Shown here: positions 32,393-42,411 of the stretch, piece by piece
Layout of the letters: the number at the start of each line of letters is the position of its first letter
Position numbering within the stretch: the first letter of the stretch is position 1
Origin: Paraburkholderia domus
GTDB taxonomy: Bacteria > Pseudomonadota > Gammaproteobacteria > Burkholderiales > Burkholderiaceae
Assembly: GCF_905220705.1 (NCBI RefSeq)
Contig: NZ_CAJNAT010000031.1
Location: forward strand, 20,450-84,449
DNA length: 64,000 bases
Direction of reading: 5' to 3'
Position numbers and translations under genes: made by a program
The notes under the pieces: model-generated
What the model was told of the DNA's origin: nothing
The model's database searches: none
Seen by the model: the letters and a program-made list of their open reading frames with translations, nothing else

Positions 32393-32604
32393 TTAAAAAG
32401 TTCTAGCCATTCCGAGGGCCGTGCTAGAACCTGAGAGACGGTATTCGAAAGTTGGACCGGCGCGCCAAGTTGGACGCGGGATTCGGGATAGACGCTGCGT
32501 GGACTGTTACGGGGGACTATTAAAGACACTCGACCAGACACTCCGCGGGCCACGGTTGGTTCGAAACTTCAAAATGCAGAACCTGAAACCGTCTTTCGAA
32601 ATGA
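32363..32604 (-). ncRNA. candidate small RNA on the minus strand
   Basis: A minus-strand promoter-like pair, TTGACT (32639-32634), 17 bases, AAAAAT (32616-32611), would start a transcript near 32604 that runs about 240 bases to the strong terminator at 32363-32392. Within it GTTCTAGC at 32400-32407 pairs perfectly with GCTAGAAC at 32423-32430, giving a second hairpin just before the terminator. The only minus frame across it reads through the terminator and has no ribosome site, so a non-coding RNA is the simplest reading. Unproven. Confidence 0.4.
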
Positions 32605-32808
32605 GATTCCATTTTTTATGGTTATGCTGACTAAGTCAAGCAAAATCTAAACGGGCTTCGTTCGTCGCGGAAAAATATTCCGATACAATGAATCTTCAGA
32701 TGAAAAATGATCTTCATGCCCCATTTTGGGGCTTCCGCCAATCCTTGGCGGAACGTTTGCTGGCACGTACGCGAACAAAAAATTGAAATATAGTTCCAGA
32801 AAAACGAC

Positions 32809-33645
32809 ATGAACCGACCCACGTCCTCCCGAACTGCGACAGACCCGGCCAAAGACAAAGACGGCTCGGGCGACGAAGTCACCGCGCTGGCACGCGGCTT
32901 GACCGTGCTGCGCTCGATCGCAGCGGCCGACGCGCCGCTCAGCAACCGCGAGTTGACCGAACTGACCGGCATTCCGAAACCCACCGTCTCGCGGATTACC
33001 GCCACGCTCGTCGGTGCAGGTTTCCTGTTCCGCTTGCCTGACAGCGAGCGATTCGTGCTGACTTCGTCGGTACTGGAGTTGAGCAACGGCTTTCTGCGCA
33101 ACTTCGACATCCGGGCCCGGGCGCGGCCCTTCCTCATCGAACTCGCCGAACGCACCGCGTTATCCGTGCATCTGGCGGTACGCGACCGTCTCGACATGGT
33201 GGTGATCGACGCGATCCGGCCGCGTTCGGCGGTGCTGGTGTCGCGCCTCGAAATCGGCTCGCGCATGAACCTCAGCCGTACCGCTGTCGGCCGTGCCTAT
33301 CTGTCGGCACTCGCCGAACCAGAGCGGGAGAAATTGCTGATCGGCTTGCAGACCGCCGAAGGCGACGACTGGGGCCACCTCAGCAGCCGCCTGACAAGCG
33401 CGTTACGGGAAACCGCGGAGCAAGGCTTCGCGATCGCCACCGGCGAGTGGTACAACGGGCTGAACGCGATCGCGTCGGGTTTCACCGGCCCCTCGGGCGA
33501 GCGCTATGCCGTCAATTGCGGCGGCTCCGCGGATCAGTGCCCACGCGATTGGCTGATATCTAACGCGGCGCCGGCCCTGCTCGAATGCATCAGCAAGATC
33601 GTTCTCGAGATCGGCGGCACACCTGGGCGCCGTCTGGATAACTGA
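32809..33645 (+). CDS. IclR family transcriptional regulator
   Basis: A 278-residue regulator. Residues 25-95 form the winged helix (ALARGLTVLRSIAAADAPLS, LTGIPKPTVSRITATLVGAG), and residues 105-265 the IclR effector domain (LSVHLAVRDRLDMVVIDAIR, LNAIASGFTGPSGERYAVN). It probably controls a distant catabolic operon, since its neighbours (RND pump, DUF4148) are not typical targets; the effector is unknown. Single gene on the plus strand with its own promoter. Confidence 0.9.
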   Translation: MNRPTSSRTATDPAKDKDGSGDEVTALARGLTVLRSIAAADAPLSNRELTELTGIPKPTVSRITATLVGAGFLFRLPDSERFVLTSSVLELSNGFLRNFDIRARARPFLIELAERTALSVHLAVRDRLDMVVIDAIRPRSAVLVSRLEIGSRMNLSRTAVGRAYLSALAEPEREKLLIGLQTAEGDDWGHLSSRLTSALRETAEQGFAIATGEWYNGLNAIASGFTGPSGERYAVNCGGSADQCPRDWLISNAAPALLECISKIVLEIGGTPGRRLDN

Positions 33646-34022
33646 AATACGCGGGCACTCGACGGTCCGCGGCCACGGCATTTCCGATCCGTTCTCAACT
33701 CATCCTGTAACTTTCGTAATCAAAAGAAAAATACGCGGGTGGACTGTTACGGAGCCCGCGACGTAGGATCATGCCTTCCCGTCGCGGGGCGCTCGCCCGG
33801 CTTGCCGTTATCCCCCTTCGATAACGTCCCGGCCAAGCTGCCACGATGGCGCATTGGGTTAACATCTTTGTCCCGCGCATCCGGTAGCATCGCGCTGAAC
33901 ATTCGCGGCGCGTCCGCTGTCGAAACCGCCTGCCATGCCGCCTGCGTGCCGGTCCGCCGAACTGTCGAAGCGGCACACTCGCACGAGCGACTCACATCAA
34001 AGCCAGCCACCTGACCGAACCG
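33646..34022. other. intergenic region before the RND efflux operon
   Basis: About 377 bases. Open frames here lack ribosome sites and coding bias. It holds the second copy of the 14-base repeat (33739-33752) and presumably the efflux operon promoter, which I cannot place with confidence. Confidence 0.5.
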
Positions 34023-35429
34023 ATGGACGAACAACAACAGCATTCGGAAATCTCACGCCCTGCCGCTCCGGCTTCTCAACCCGGTGCGCAACCGTCCTCC
34101 ACCGGGAAGCCTGCTGGCGGCCCCGGGAGCACACCTGTCGCGGCCAAACGCCATCGTGGCCGCAACATCGCACTGATCGTGGCCGCGCTGGTCGTCCTCG
34201 GAGTCGTGTTGTGGCGCTGGCATCCGTGGGGCGAGCCCGGCGGCACGAACGCGGCGGCTGGCGCAAGCAGCGGCCGCGCGGGTCGCGGCGGCGCCGGCGC
34301 GCTGGCCAACATGGCGCAGCCTGTTCACGTGGCGTCCGTCACACTGGGTGACATGCCGGTCGTGCTGACCGCGCTCGGCACGGTCACGCCGCTCGCCAAC
34401 GTCACCGTGCTGCCGCAGTTGAGCGGCGTGCTGCAGGACGTCTATTTCACAGAAGGCCAGATGGTCAAGAAGGGCGACGTGCTCGCCCAGATCGACCCGC
34501 GCCCCTATCAGATCTCGCTGGAAAACGCACAAGGCACGCTCGCGCGCGATCAGGCGTTGCTGCAAACCGCCCGCCTCGACCTGAAGCGTTATCAGACGCT
34601 GCTTGCGCAAGACTCGATCGCCGGCCAGCAGGTCGATACGCAGGCCTCGCTCGTGCGGCAGTATGAAGGCACGGTGAAGTCCGACCAGGCGAACATCGAT
34701 ACCTTCAAGCTCGACCTCGTCTATGCGCGCATCACCGCGCCGGTGTCGGGGCGCGTCGGTTTGCGCCAGGTCGATCCGGGCAACTACGTGACGCCGAGCC
34801 TGACCAACGGCATCGTCGTGATTACGCAGTTGCAGCCGATCAGCGTGATCTTCACGACCTCCGAAGACAATCTGCAACAGATCCTGCAGCAGACTCAAAC
34901 CGGCGCGAAACTGTCGGTCACCGCATACGACCGCAGCAACACTACGTCGCTCGAAGGCGGCACCCTCGAAACGCTGGATAACCAGATCGACACCACCACC
35001 GGCACAGTCAAGCTGCGCGCGATCTTCCAGAACCCGAAGAACCTGTTGTTCCCGAATCAGTTCGTGAATACGCGCCTGCTGGTCGATACGATCAAGGACG
35101 CGGTGATCGTGCCGACCACGGCTGTGCTGAACGGCTCGATGGGCCAGTTCGTGTACGTCGTGAAGCCGGACAACACCGTGACGGTGCGCCCAGTCAAGGC
35201 CGGCCCGGTCGATGGCGAACGCACCAGCATCAAATCCGGCCTGCAGGCCGGCGAGCGCGTCGTGATCGACGGTTCGGACCGGCTCAAGGAAGGCGCGAAG
35301 ATCACGATTCCGGCCAACAAGCCGCGCGGCGCTTCGGGCGCGCGTGGTGCAAGCGGCGCGGCGGGCGCATCCGGCGCATCCGGCGCACGCGGGCACCACG
35401 GCAAACACGCGGCGCAAGCCTCGCAATAA
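34023..35429 (+). CDS. mdtA: RND efflux periplasmic adaptor (MdtA-like)
   Basis: A 468-residue membrane-fusion protein. One membrane anchor near residues 44-62 follows a Pro/Ala/Gly-rich cytoplasmic start; then the lipoyl half (LPQLSGVLQDVYFTEGQMVK), an alpha hairpin with LKRYQTLLAQDSIAGQQVDT, the second lipoyl half and beta-barrel (YARITAPVSGRVGLRQVDPG). The last 35 residues are a low-complexity Gly-Ala-Ser-Arg tail (repeats of GASGARGASG) not usual in MdtA. It couples the two downstream pumps to an outer-membrane channel. Confidence 0.9.
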   Translation: MDEQQQHSEISRPAAPASQPGAQPSSTGKPAGGPGSTPVAAKRHRGRNIALIVAALVVLGVVLWRWHPWGEPGGTNAAAGASSGRAGRGGAGALANMAQPVHVASVTLGDMPVVLTALGTVTPLANVTVLPQLSGVLQDVYFTEGQMVKKGDVLAQIDPRPYQISLENAQGTLARDQALLQTARLDLKRYQTLLAQDSIAGQQVDTQASLVRQYEGTVKSDQANIDTFKLDLVYARITAPVSGRVGLRQVDPGNYVTPSLTNGIVVITQLQPISVIFTTSEDNLQQILQQTQTGAKLSVTAYDRSNTTSLEGGTLETLDNQIDTTTGTVKLRAIFQNPKNLLFPNQFVNTRLLVDTIKDAVIVPTTAVLNGSMGQFVYVVKPDNTVTVRPVKAGPVDGERTSIKSGLQAGERVVIDGSDRLKEGAKITIPANKPRGASGARGASGAAGASGASGARGHHGKHAAQASQ

Positions 35430-35447
35430 AGGCACGGCAACTACCGC

Positions 35448-38400
35448 ATGAATCCATCCCGCGCCTTTATTCTGCGCCCCGTCGGCACCGCGCTGCTGAT
35501 GGCGGCGATCATGCTGGTCGGTCTCGTCGCGCTGCGCTTTCTGCCGCTCTCCGCGTTGCCCGAGGTCGACTATCCGACGATCCAGGTGCAGACCTTCTAT
35601 CCGGGCGCGAGCCCGGACGTGATGACCTCCTCGGTCACCGCGCCGCTTGAGCGGCAGTTCGGGCAGATGCCGTCGTTGAATCAGATGTCGTCGCAAAGCT
35701 CGGCCGGCTCGTCGATCATCACGCTGCAGTTCAGCCTCGATCTGCCGCTCGATATCGCCGAGCAGGAAGTCCAGGCGGCCATCAACGCCGCGGGCAACTT
35801 GCTCCCGTCGGACTTGCCTGCGCCGCCGATCTACGCGAAGGTCAACCCGGCCGACGCGCCGATCATCACGCTCGCGATCACCTCGAAGACGATGCCGCTC
35901 TCGCAGGTCCAGGATCTGGCCGACACGCGTCTCGCGCAGAAGATTTCGCAGGTGGCCGGTGTGGGTCTCGTGAGCCTGTCAGGCGGCCAACGCCCGGCCG
36001 TGCGAATTCAGGCAAACCCGCGCGCGCTCGCCGCATACGGTCTGAATCTGGACGATTTGCGCACCACCATTTCGAACCTGAACGTCAACACACCGAAGGG
36101 TAACTTCGACGGCCCGACGCGCAATTACACGATCAACGCGAACGACCAGTTGACCGACGCCGAGGCGTACAAAAGCGCGGTGATCGCCTACAAGAACGGC
36201 CGCGCGGTGATGCTGACGGACGTCGCCACCATCGTGCAAGGCGCTGAGAACACCAAGCTCGGCGCGTGGGTGAACAACACGCCGGCCATCATCCTGAACG
36301 TGCAGCGCCAGCCAGGCGCGAACGTGATCCAGGTGGTGGAGAGCATCAAGACGCTGCTGCCGCAATTGCAACAGTCGCTGCCTGCGGCGCTCGACGTGCA
36401 GATCGTCACCGACCGCACCACCACGATCCGCGCTTCCGTGCGCGACGTGCAGTTCGAATTGCTGATGTCGGTCGTGCTGGTGGTGCTGGTGATGTACCTG
36501 TTTCTCGCCAACATCTACGCCACCATCATTCCGAGTCTGTCGGTGCCGCTATCGCTGATCGGCACGCTTGCCGTGATGTATCTGTGCGGCTTCTCGCTGG
36601 ATAACCTGTCGCTGATGGCGTTGACTATCGCGACCGGCTTCGTGGTCGACGATGCGATCGTGATGATCGAGAACATCGCGCGCTACGTCGAAGAAGGCGA
36701 GTCGCCATTAGAAGCCGCGCTGAAAGGTTCGAAACAGATCGGCTTCACGATCATTTCGCTGACGGTCTCGCTGATCGCCGTGCTGATTCCGCTGCTCTTC
36801 ATGGGCGACGTGGTCGGGCGCCTGTTCCATGAATTCGCGATCACCCTGGCTGTCACGATCGTGATTTCGGCCGTCGTCTCGCTCACGCTCGTGCCGATGA
36901 TGTGCGCGAAGCTCCTACGCCACACGCCGCCGCATGAGAGCCACCGATTCGAAGCGAAGGCCCACAAGTTCATTGACTGGGTGATCGCCCGTTACGCGGT
37001 CGCGCTCACCTGGGTATTGAACCGGCAACGCGCCACGCTGTTCGTCGCAGTGCTGACGCTGGTCCTGACCGGCGTGCTGTACGTGTTCATTCCGAAGGGC
37101 TTCTTCCCGGTGCAGGACACCGGCGTGATCCAGGCGATCACGCAGGCGCCGCAGTCGGTGTCGTATGCGTCGATGGCCGAGCGTCAGCAGGCACTCGCCA
37201 CGCAGATTCTGAAGAACCCGGACGTGGAAAGCCTGACCTCGTTCATCGGCGTGGACGGCAGCAACATCACGCTGAACAGCGGCCGCATGCTGATCAACCT
37301 GAAGCCGCGCGACGACCGCAGCAACACCGCGAGCGACGTGATCCGCCAGTTGCAGCAGGACGTCGCGCATATTCCGGGCGCCTCGCTGTACATGCAGCCG
37401 GTGCAGGATCTGACGATCGATTCCACCGTCAGCCCGACGCAGTACCAGTTCATGCTGACCGACCCGAACATCGGCGAATTCACCACGTGGGTGCCGAAGC
37501 TGGTCGACCGGCTCAAGCAATCGCCGGAACTCGCGGACGTAGCCACCGACCTGCAGGACAACGGCCAGTCGGTCTACATCGAAATCGACCGCGCTACGGC
37601 GTCGCGTTACGGCATCACGCCGGCTACCGTCGACAGCGCGCTCTACGACGCATTCGGCCAGCGCATCATCTCGACCATCTTCACGCAGTCGAACCAGTAC
37701 CGCGTGATTCTGGAAGCGCAGCCGCAGATGCAGCACTACACCGAGTCGTTGAACTCGATCTATCTGCCCTCTTCCACGTCGTCGGGTGGCCAGGTGCCGT
37801 TGTCGTCGATCGCGAAGTTCATCGAGAAGCCCGCGCCGCTGCTGGTCACGCATTTGAGCCAGTTCCCGGCCACGACCGTCTCGTTTAACCTCGCCCCCGG
37901 CTCATCGCTCGGCGCGGCGGTGAAGGCGATCGATCAGGCGGAGAAGGATATCGGCCTGCCCGCGTCGTTCCAGACGCGCTTCCAGGGCGCGGCGCTGGCG
38001 TTTCAGGCGTCGCTGTCGAACGAACTGTTCCTGATTCTGGCGGCGATCGTCACGATGTATATCGTGCTCGGCGTGCTGTACGAGAGCTTCATCCACCCGA
38101 TCACGATTCTGTCGACGCTGCCGTCGGCGGGCGTCGGCGCCTTGCTGGCGCTGCTGATCACCGGCCATGATCTCGACATCATCGGCATCATTGGTATCGT
38201 GCTGCTGATCGGTATCGTGAAGAAGAACGCCATCATGATGATCGACTTCGCGCTTTACGCCGAGCGCGAGGAAGGCAAGCCGCCGCGCGAAGCCATCTAT
38301 CAGGCGTGTCTGCTGCGCTTCCGGCCGATCCTGATGACCACGCTCGCCGCGCTGCTCGGCGCCCTGCCGCTGATGCTCGGCACCGGTGCCGGTTCGGAGT

Positions 38401-38570
38401 TGCGCCGCCCGCTCGGTATCGCGATTGCCGGCGGTTTGATCGTGAGTCAGGTGCTCACGCTGTTCACCACGCCGGTGATTTACCTGGCGTTCGATTCGCT
38501 GGCCCGCCGTACGCGTGAGCGCTTCAATCGCGGCAAGCCCACCTCGCCCGCCACCGATGCAGGAAACTGA
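35448..38570 (+). CDS. mdtB: RND efflux pump subunit (MdtB-like)
   Basis: A 1040-residue pump of the HAE1 type. The opening PSRAFILRPVGTALLMAAIM, DYPTIQVQTFYPGASPDVM, and the membrane motif LMALTIATGFVVDDAIVMIE with the proton-relay aspartates are intact; the second half repeats the fold (TILSTLPSAGVGALLALLIT). With the next gene it should form the MdtBC heteromultimer exporting drugs or bile-salt-like amphiphiles. It starts 18 bases after the adaptor and ends three bases before the next pump gene. Confidence 0.92.
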   Translation: MNPSRAFILRPVGTALLMAAIMLVGLVALRFLPLSALPEVDYPTIQVQTFYPGASPDVMTSSVTAPLERQFGQMPSLNQMSSQSSAGSSIITLQFSLDLPLDIAEQEVQAAINAAGNLLPSDLPAPPIYAKVNPADAPIITLAITSKTMPLSQVQDLADTRLAQKISQVAGVGLVSLSGGQRPAVRIQANPRALAAYGLNLDDLRTTISNLNVNTPKGNFDGPTRNYTINANDQLTDAEAYKSAVIAYKNGRAVMLTDVATIVQGAENTKLGAWVNNTPAIILNVQRQPGANVIQVVESIKTLLPQLQQSLPAALDVQIVTDRTTTIRASVRDVQFELLMSVVLVVLVMYLFLANIYATIIPSLSVPLSLIGTLAVMYLCGFSLDNLSLMALTIATGFVVDDAIVMIENIARYVEEGESPLEAALKGSKQIGFTIISLTVSLIAVLIPLLFMGDVVGRLFHEFAITLAVTIVISAVVSLTLVPMMCAKLLRHTPPHESHRFEAKAHKFIDWVIARYAVALTWVLNRQRATLFVAVLTLVLTGVLYVFIPKGFFPVQDTGVIQAITQAPQSVSYASMAERQQALATQILKNPDVESLTSFIGVDGSNITLNSGRMLINLKPRDDRSNTASDVIRQLQQDVAHIPGASLYMQPVQDLTIDSTVSPTQYQFMLTDPNIGEFTTWVPKLVDRLKQSPELADVATDLQDNGQSVYIEIDRATASRYGITPATVDSALYDAFGQRIISTIFTQSNQYRVILEAQPQMQHYTESLNSIYLPSSTSSGGQVPLSSIAKFIEKPAPLLVTHLSQFPATTVSFNLAPGSSLGAAVKAIDQAEKDIGLPASFQTRFQGAALAFQASLSNELFLILAAIVTMYIVLGVLYESFIHPITILSTLPSAGVGALLALLITGHDLDIIGIIGIVLLIGIVKKNAIMMIDFALYAEREEGKPPREAIYQACLLRFRPILMTTLAALLGALPLMLGTGAGSELRRPLGIAIAGGLIVSQVLTLFTTPVIYLAFDSLARRTRERFNRGKPTSPATDAGN

Positions 38571-38573
38571 GCG

Positions 38574-41500
38574 ATGAACCTGTCGCGTCCGTTTATCTCC
38601 CGCCCGGTCGCCACCACGCTGTTGGCGATCGGCATCGCGCTGGCCGGGATTTTTGCGTTCACCAAGCTGCCGGTCGCGCCGCTGCCACAGGTCGACTTCC
38701 CGACCATTTCTGTGCAGGCCACGCTGCCGGGCGCGAGCCCGGACACGGTCGCGACCAGCGTCGCCAGTCCGCTCGAACGGCACCTCGGCTCGATTGCCGA
38801 CGTCACCGAGATGACCTCGCAAAGCTCGGTCGGGCAGACGCGCATCACGATGCAGTTCGGCCTGAACCGCGACATCGACGGCGCGGCGCGCGATGTGCAG
38901 GCCGCCATCAATGCCGCGCGCGCGGATCTTCCGGCGAGCCTGCGCAGCAACCCGACATATCACAAGGTCAATCCGGCCGACGCGCCGATCCTGATTCTGG
39001 CGCTCACGTCGAAGACGCTGACCGCCGGCCAGTTGTACGACTCGGCGGCCACGGTGCTGCAGCAGTCGCTGTCGCAGGTGGACGGCGTCGGCGAAGTGGA
39101 TGTGAGCGGCTCGGCCAATCCGGCCGTGCGTATCGAACTGGAGCCGCAGGCGCTGTTCCACTACGGCATCGGCCTGGAAGACGTGCGCGCGGCGCTCGCC
39201 GCCGCCAACGCGAACAGCCCGAAGGGTTCGATCGAGTTCGGCCCGAACCGCGTGCAGATCTATACCAACGACCAGGCGAGCAAGGCGTCGCAATACAAGG
39301 ATCTGGTCATTGCCTATCGCAACGGCGCGGCGGTGAAGCTCTCCGACGTGGCTGAAGTGGTCGATTCGGTCGAAGACCTGCGCAACCTTGGTCTCTTCAA
39401 CGGCAAGCGTTCGGTGCTGGTGATTCTGTACCGCCAGCCGGGCGCGAACATCATCGACACGATTGACCGCGTGATGGCGATGCTGCCGCAGTTGCATGCC
39501 TCGCTGCCCGCCGACGTCGACATCGCGCCAGCCTCCGACCGCTCCACTACGATCCGCGCGTCGCTGAAAGACACTGAGCGTACGTTGCTGATCGCGGTGG
39601 CGCTGGTGGTGATGGTGGTGTTCCTGTTCCTGCGCAACTGGCGCGCCACGCTGATTCCGAGCGTGGCCGTGCCGATCTCGATCATCGGCACGTTCGGCGC
39701 GATGTATATGCTGGGCTTTTCGATCGACAACCTGTCGCTGATGGCGTTGACGATCGCGACGGGCTTCGTGGTCGACGATGCGATCGTGGTGCTGGAAAAC
39801 ATCTCACGGCATATAGAAAACGGCGTGCCGCGCATGAAGGCTGCGTTCCTCGGCGCACGCGAAGTCGGCTTCACGGTGCTCTCCATCAGTATTTCGCTGG
39901 TCGCCGTGTTCCTGCCGATTCTGCTGATGGGCGGTATTGTCGGCCGGCTGTTCCGCGAATTCGCGCTCACCCTGTCGCTCGCGATCGGCGTGTCGCTCAT
40001 CGTCTCGCTCACCTTGACGCCGATGATGTGTTCGCGCCTCTTGCGCGAGCCGCACGAGAAGCAGGAAGAAGGACGCTTCGGGCGCTGGCTGGAAGCGGGT
40101 TTCGCGCGGATGCATCGCGGCTATGAGCGCACACTCGGCTGGGCGCTGCTGCATCCGCGCCTGATCGTGACGATCCTGCTGCTGACGATCGGACTGAATG
40201 TCTGGCTATACATCATCGTACCGAAGGGTTTCTTTCCGCAGCAGGACACCGGGCGGTTGATCGGCGGCATCCAGGCCGATCAGAGCACCTCGTTCCAGGC
40301 GATGAAGGGCAAGTTTGCGGAGATGATGGAGATCGTCGGCAAGAATCCGGCGGTGGACAGCGTGGCCGGTTTCACCGGCGGCCGGCAGACCAACTCCGGC
40401 TTCATGTTCGTTTCGCTGAAACCGAAGAGCGAGCGCAAGCTATCCGCCGATCAGGTGATCCAGCAACTGCGCGCCCCGCTCGGCGATGTGGCAGGCGTAC
40501 GGACGTTCCTGCAGGCGGTGCAGGACATTCGCGTCGGCGGCCGGCAGTCGAACGCGCAGTACCAGTTCACGCTGCTGGCCGATTCGACGCCGGACCTGTA
40601 CCTGTGGGGACCGAAGCTCACTGAGGCGCTGCAGGCCCGCCCCGAACTCGCCGACGTGAATTCCGACCAGCAGCAAGGTGGCCTTGAATCGATGGTGACG
40701 ATCGACCGCGCGAGCGCGTCGCGTCTTGGCATCCAGCCGGCGCAGATCGACAACACCTTGTACGACGCTTTCGGCCAGCGCCAGGTCTCGACGATTTACA
40801 ACCCGCTGAACCAGTACCACGTCGTGATGGAAGTGGCGCCGAAGTACTGGCAGAGCCCGGACATGCTGAACCAGATTTACATCAGCACATCGGGCGGCAG
40901 CGCGAGCGGCGCGCAGACCACCAATGCGCCCGCGGGCACGGTGACGAAAGAAGCGACGACGGCGGGTTCAACGTCGGCGAGTGCGTCGACGGGCGGCACG
41001 GCGGGCACGACCGCCTCGAGCGCGGCGAGCATCGCCGCCGATTCCGCGCGCAATCAGGCGATCAATTCGATCGCCGCGAGCGGCAAGTCGAGTGCTTCGT
41101 CGGGTTCGGCGGTGTCGACCTCGAAGGAGACGATGGTGCCGCTGTCGGCGATCGCGAAGTTCGGGCCGGGCAATACGCCTTTGTCGGTGAATCACCAGAG
41201 CCAGTTCGTGGCCTCGACGATTTCGTTCAATCTGCCGCCGGGTGTGTCCTTATCGACGGCGACGCAGGCGATCTACGACACGATGGCGGAGATCGGTATG
41301 CCGGGCACGATCCACGGCAGTTTCCAGGGGACGGCTCAGGCGTTCCAGCAGTCGATGTCCGACCAGCCGATCCTGATTCTGGCTGCATTGGCGGCGGTGT
41401 ATATCGTGCTTGGGATGTTGTATGAGAGCTATATTCACCCGCTGACGATTTTGTCCACGCTGCCCTCCGCGGGCGTGGGCGCGTTGCTGGCTTTGCTGCT

Positions 41501-41894
41501 GTTCAAGACTGAGTTCAGCATCATCGCGCTGATCGGGGTGATCTTGCTGATCGGCATCGTGAAGAAGAACGCGATCATGATGGTGGACTTTGCCATTGAA
41601 GCCTCCCGGCAGGGGTTGTCGTCGCGGGATGCGATTTATCAGGCTTGCTTGCTGCGGTTCCGGCCGATCATGATGACGACTTGTGCCGCCCTTCTTGGAG
41701 CGTTGCCGCTGGCCTTTGGGCGTGGGGAAGGGGCGGAGTTGCGGGCTCCGCTGGGGATTGCTATTGTGGGTGGGTTGATTGTTAGTCAAATGCTGACGCT
41801 GTATACCACTCCCGTGGTGTATCTCTATATGGATCGGATTCGGGTGAGGTGGGCGTCGAGGAAGGCTCGTAGAGGGGGTATGGCGGCTTCTTGA
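38574..41894 (+). CDS. mdtC: RND efflux pump subunit (MdtC-like) with a low-complexity insertion
   Basis: A 1106-residue HAE1-type pump (MNLSRPFISRPVATTLLAIG start, LMALTIATGFVVDDAIVVLE, TILSTLPSAGVGALLALLLF). It is about 75 residues longer than the MdtC norm because of a Ser/Thr/Ala/Gly-rich insert at residues about 772-852 (nucleotides 40890-41130), inside the second periplasmic loop just before ETMVPLSAIAKF. The reading frame and flanks are intact, so this is a genuine insertion and not a frameshift. There is no outer-membrane factor gene in the operon; the repeat region follows at once. Confidence 0.92.
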   Translation: MNLSRPFISRPVATTLLAIGIALAGIFAFTKLPVAPLPQVDFPTISVQATLPGASPDTVATSVASPLERHLGSIADVTEMTSQSSVGQTRITMQFGLNRDIDGAARDVQAAINAARADLPASLRSNPTYHKVNPADAPILILALTSKTLTAGQLYDSAATVLQQSLSQVDGVGEVDVSGSANPAVRIELEPQALFHYGIGLEDVRAALAAANANSPKGSIEFGPNRVQIYTNDQASKASQYKDLVIAYRNGAAVKLSDVAEVVDSVEDLRNLGLFNGKRSVLVILYRQPGANIIDTIDRVMAMLPQLHASLPADVDIAPASDRSTTIRASLKDTERTLLIAVALVVMVVFLFLRNWRATLIPSVAVPISIIGTFGAMYMLGFSIDNLSLMALTIATGFVVDDAIVVLENISRHIENGVPRMKAAFLGAREVGFTVLSISISLVAVFLPILLMGGIVGRLFREFALTLSLAIGVSLIVSLTLTPMMCSRLLREPHEKQEEGRFGRWLEAGFARMHRGYERTLGWALLHPRLIVTILLLTIGLNVWLYIIVPKGFFPQQDTGRLIGGIQADQSTSFQAMKGKFAEMMEIVGKNPAVDSVAGFTGGRQTNSGFMFVSLKPKSERKLSADQVIQQLRAPLGDVAGVRTFLQAVQDIRVGGRQSNAQYQFTLLADSTPDLYLWGPKLTEALQARPELADVNSDQQQGGLESMVTIDRASASRLGIQPAQIDNTLYDAFGQRQVSTIYNPLNQYHVVMEVAPKYWQSPDMLNQIYISTSGGSASGAQTTNAPAGTVTKEATTAGSTSASASTGGTAGTTASSAASIAADSARNQAINSIAASGKSSASSGSAVSTSKETMVPLSAIAKFGPGNTPLSVNHQSQFVASTISFNLPPGVSLSTATQAIYDTMAEIGMPGTIHGSFQGTAQAFQQSMSDQPILILAALAAVYIVLGMLYESYIHPLTILSTLPSAGVGALLALLLFKTEFSIIALIGVILLIGIVKKNAIMMVDFAIEASRQGLSSRDAIYQACLLRFRPIMMTTCAALLGALPLAFGRGEGAELRAPLGIAIVGGLIVSQMLTLYTTPVVYLYMDRIRVRWASRKARRGGMAAS

Positions 41895-41899
41895 TTCTT

Positions 41900-42178
41900 T
41901 TTTGCCTGCGCGGCGCTTTGTTGTCTGTTTGCCTGCGGCGTTGGGCTTTGCCTGGTTTTTTGCCTGCGCGGCGCTTTTTGGTTGTCTGCCTAGGGCGTTG
42001 GCCTTTCCTTGCATTCTTTTTGGTCTATTAGCGTTGCCCCTGTGCGGGGCGGCACCTACTTCTCTTTGCTGCTGCAAAGAGAAGTAGGCAAGAGAAAGCA
42101 GCTCACACCGCCAATTTTTAAGCGGGTCCCCCGCGCAGTCACGGTAGTGGTGCATCTGGAATCCGTGCCTTCGCACAT
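41900..42178. repeat. dispersed repeat, left arm of a large inverted repeat
   Basis: From the end of the efflux operon a T/G-rich tract with repeated TTTGCCTGCGCGGCGCTTT units leads into the core TTGCATTCTTTTTGGTCTAT and a hairpin: CTACTTCTCTTTGC at 42056-42069, TGCT, GCAAAGAGAAGTAG at 42074-42087. It matches, inverted, 42412-42690, and in direct orientation 63755-64000. Short open frames across it are by-products of the repeat. Confidence 0.85.
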
Positions 42179-42411
42179 TCAGCCCTGGTGACAAGGCATT
42201 CATACTTCCGGCGGCGCTGCGCGCACCGAAACGTACTTCACTAAACCACCCGCTACGGTTTCGCACTCGCGCGTCATTCGGCGCTTCGCCGAGGCAAAGC
42301 CGATGGCTCCCACCACGCGCAACCGAAGCCCCAGGTTTCCCTGGCAGACCCATCCGCGACGCACGCAGTGCGGAGTGGGAACTGATGAGCCCTTGGTCAC
42401 TAGCGTCAAAT

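Larger units (their letters stand above)
32268..32808. other. intergenic region with an orphan terminator and candidate small RNA
   Basis: About 540 bases between DUF4148 and iclR genes, with no protein-coding frame I believe. It contains a strong minus-strand terminator (32363-32392), a second hairpin (32400-32430), a minus-strand promoter-like sequence (32611-32639) and one copy of a 14-base repeat (32509-32522). Confidence 0.6.

Noticed and set aside
33739..34014. A 91-codon frame upstream of the efflux adaptor
   Set aside because: Overlaps an opposite frame of equal length, no ribosome site, and occupies the expected promoter region.
41902..42087. Short cysteine-rich open frames inside the dispersed repeat (also in the copies at 42.4-42.7 and 63.7-64.0 kb)
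   Set aside because: They recur only because the repeat recurs, lack ribosome sites, and are read from palindromic DNA; no coding bias.
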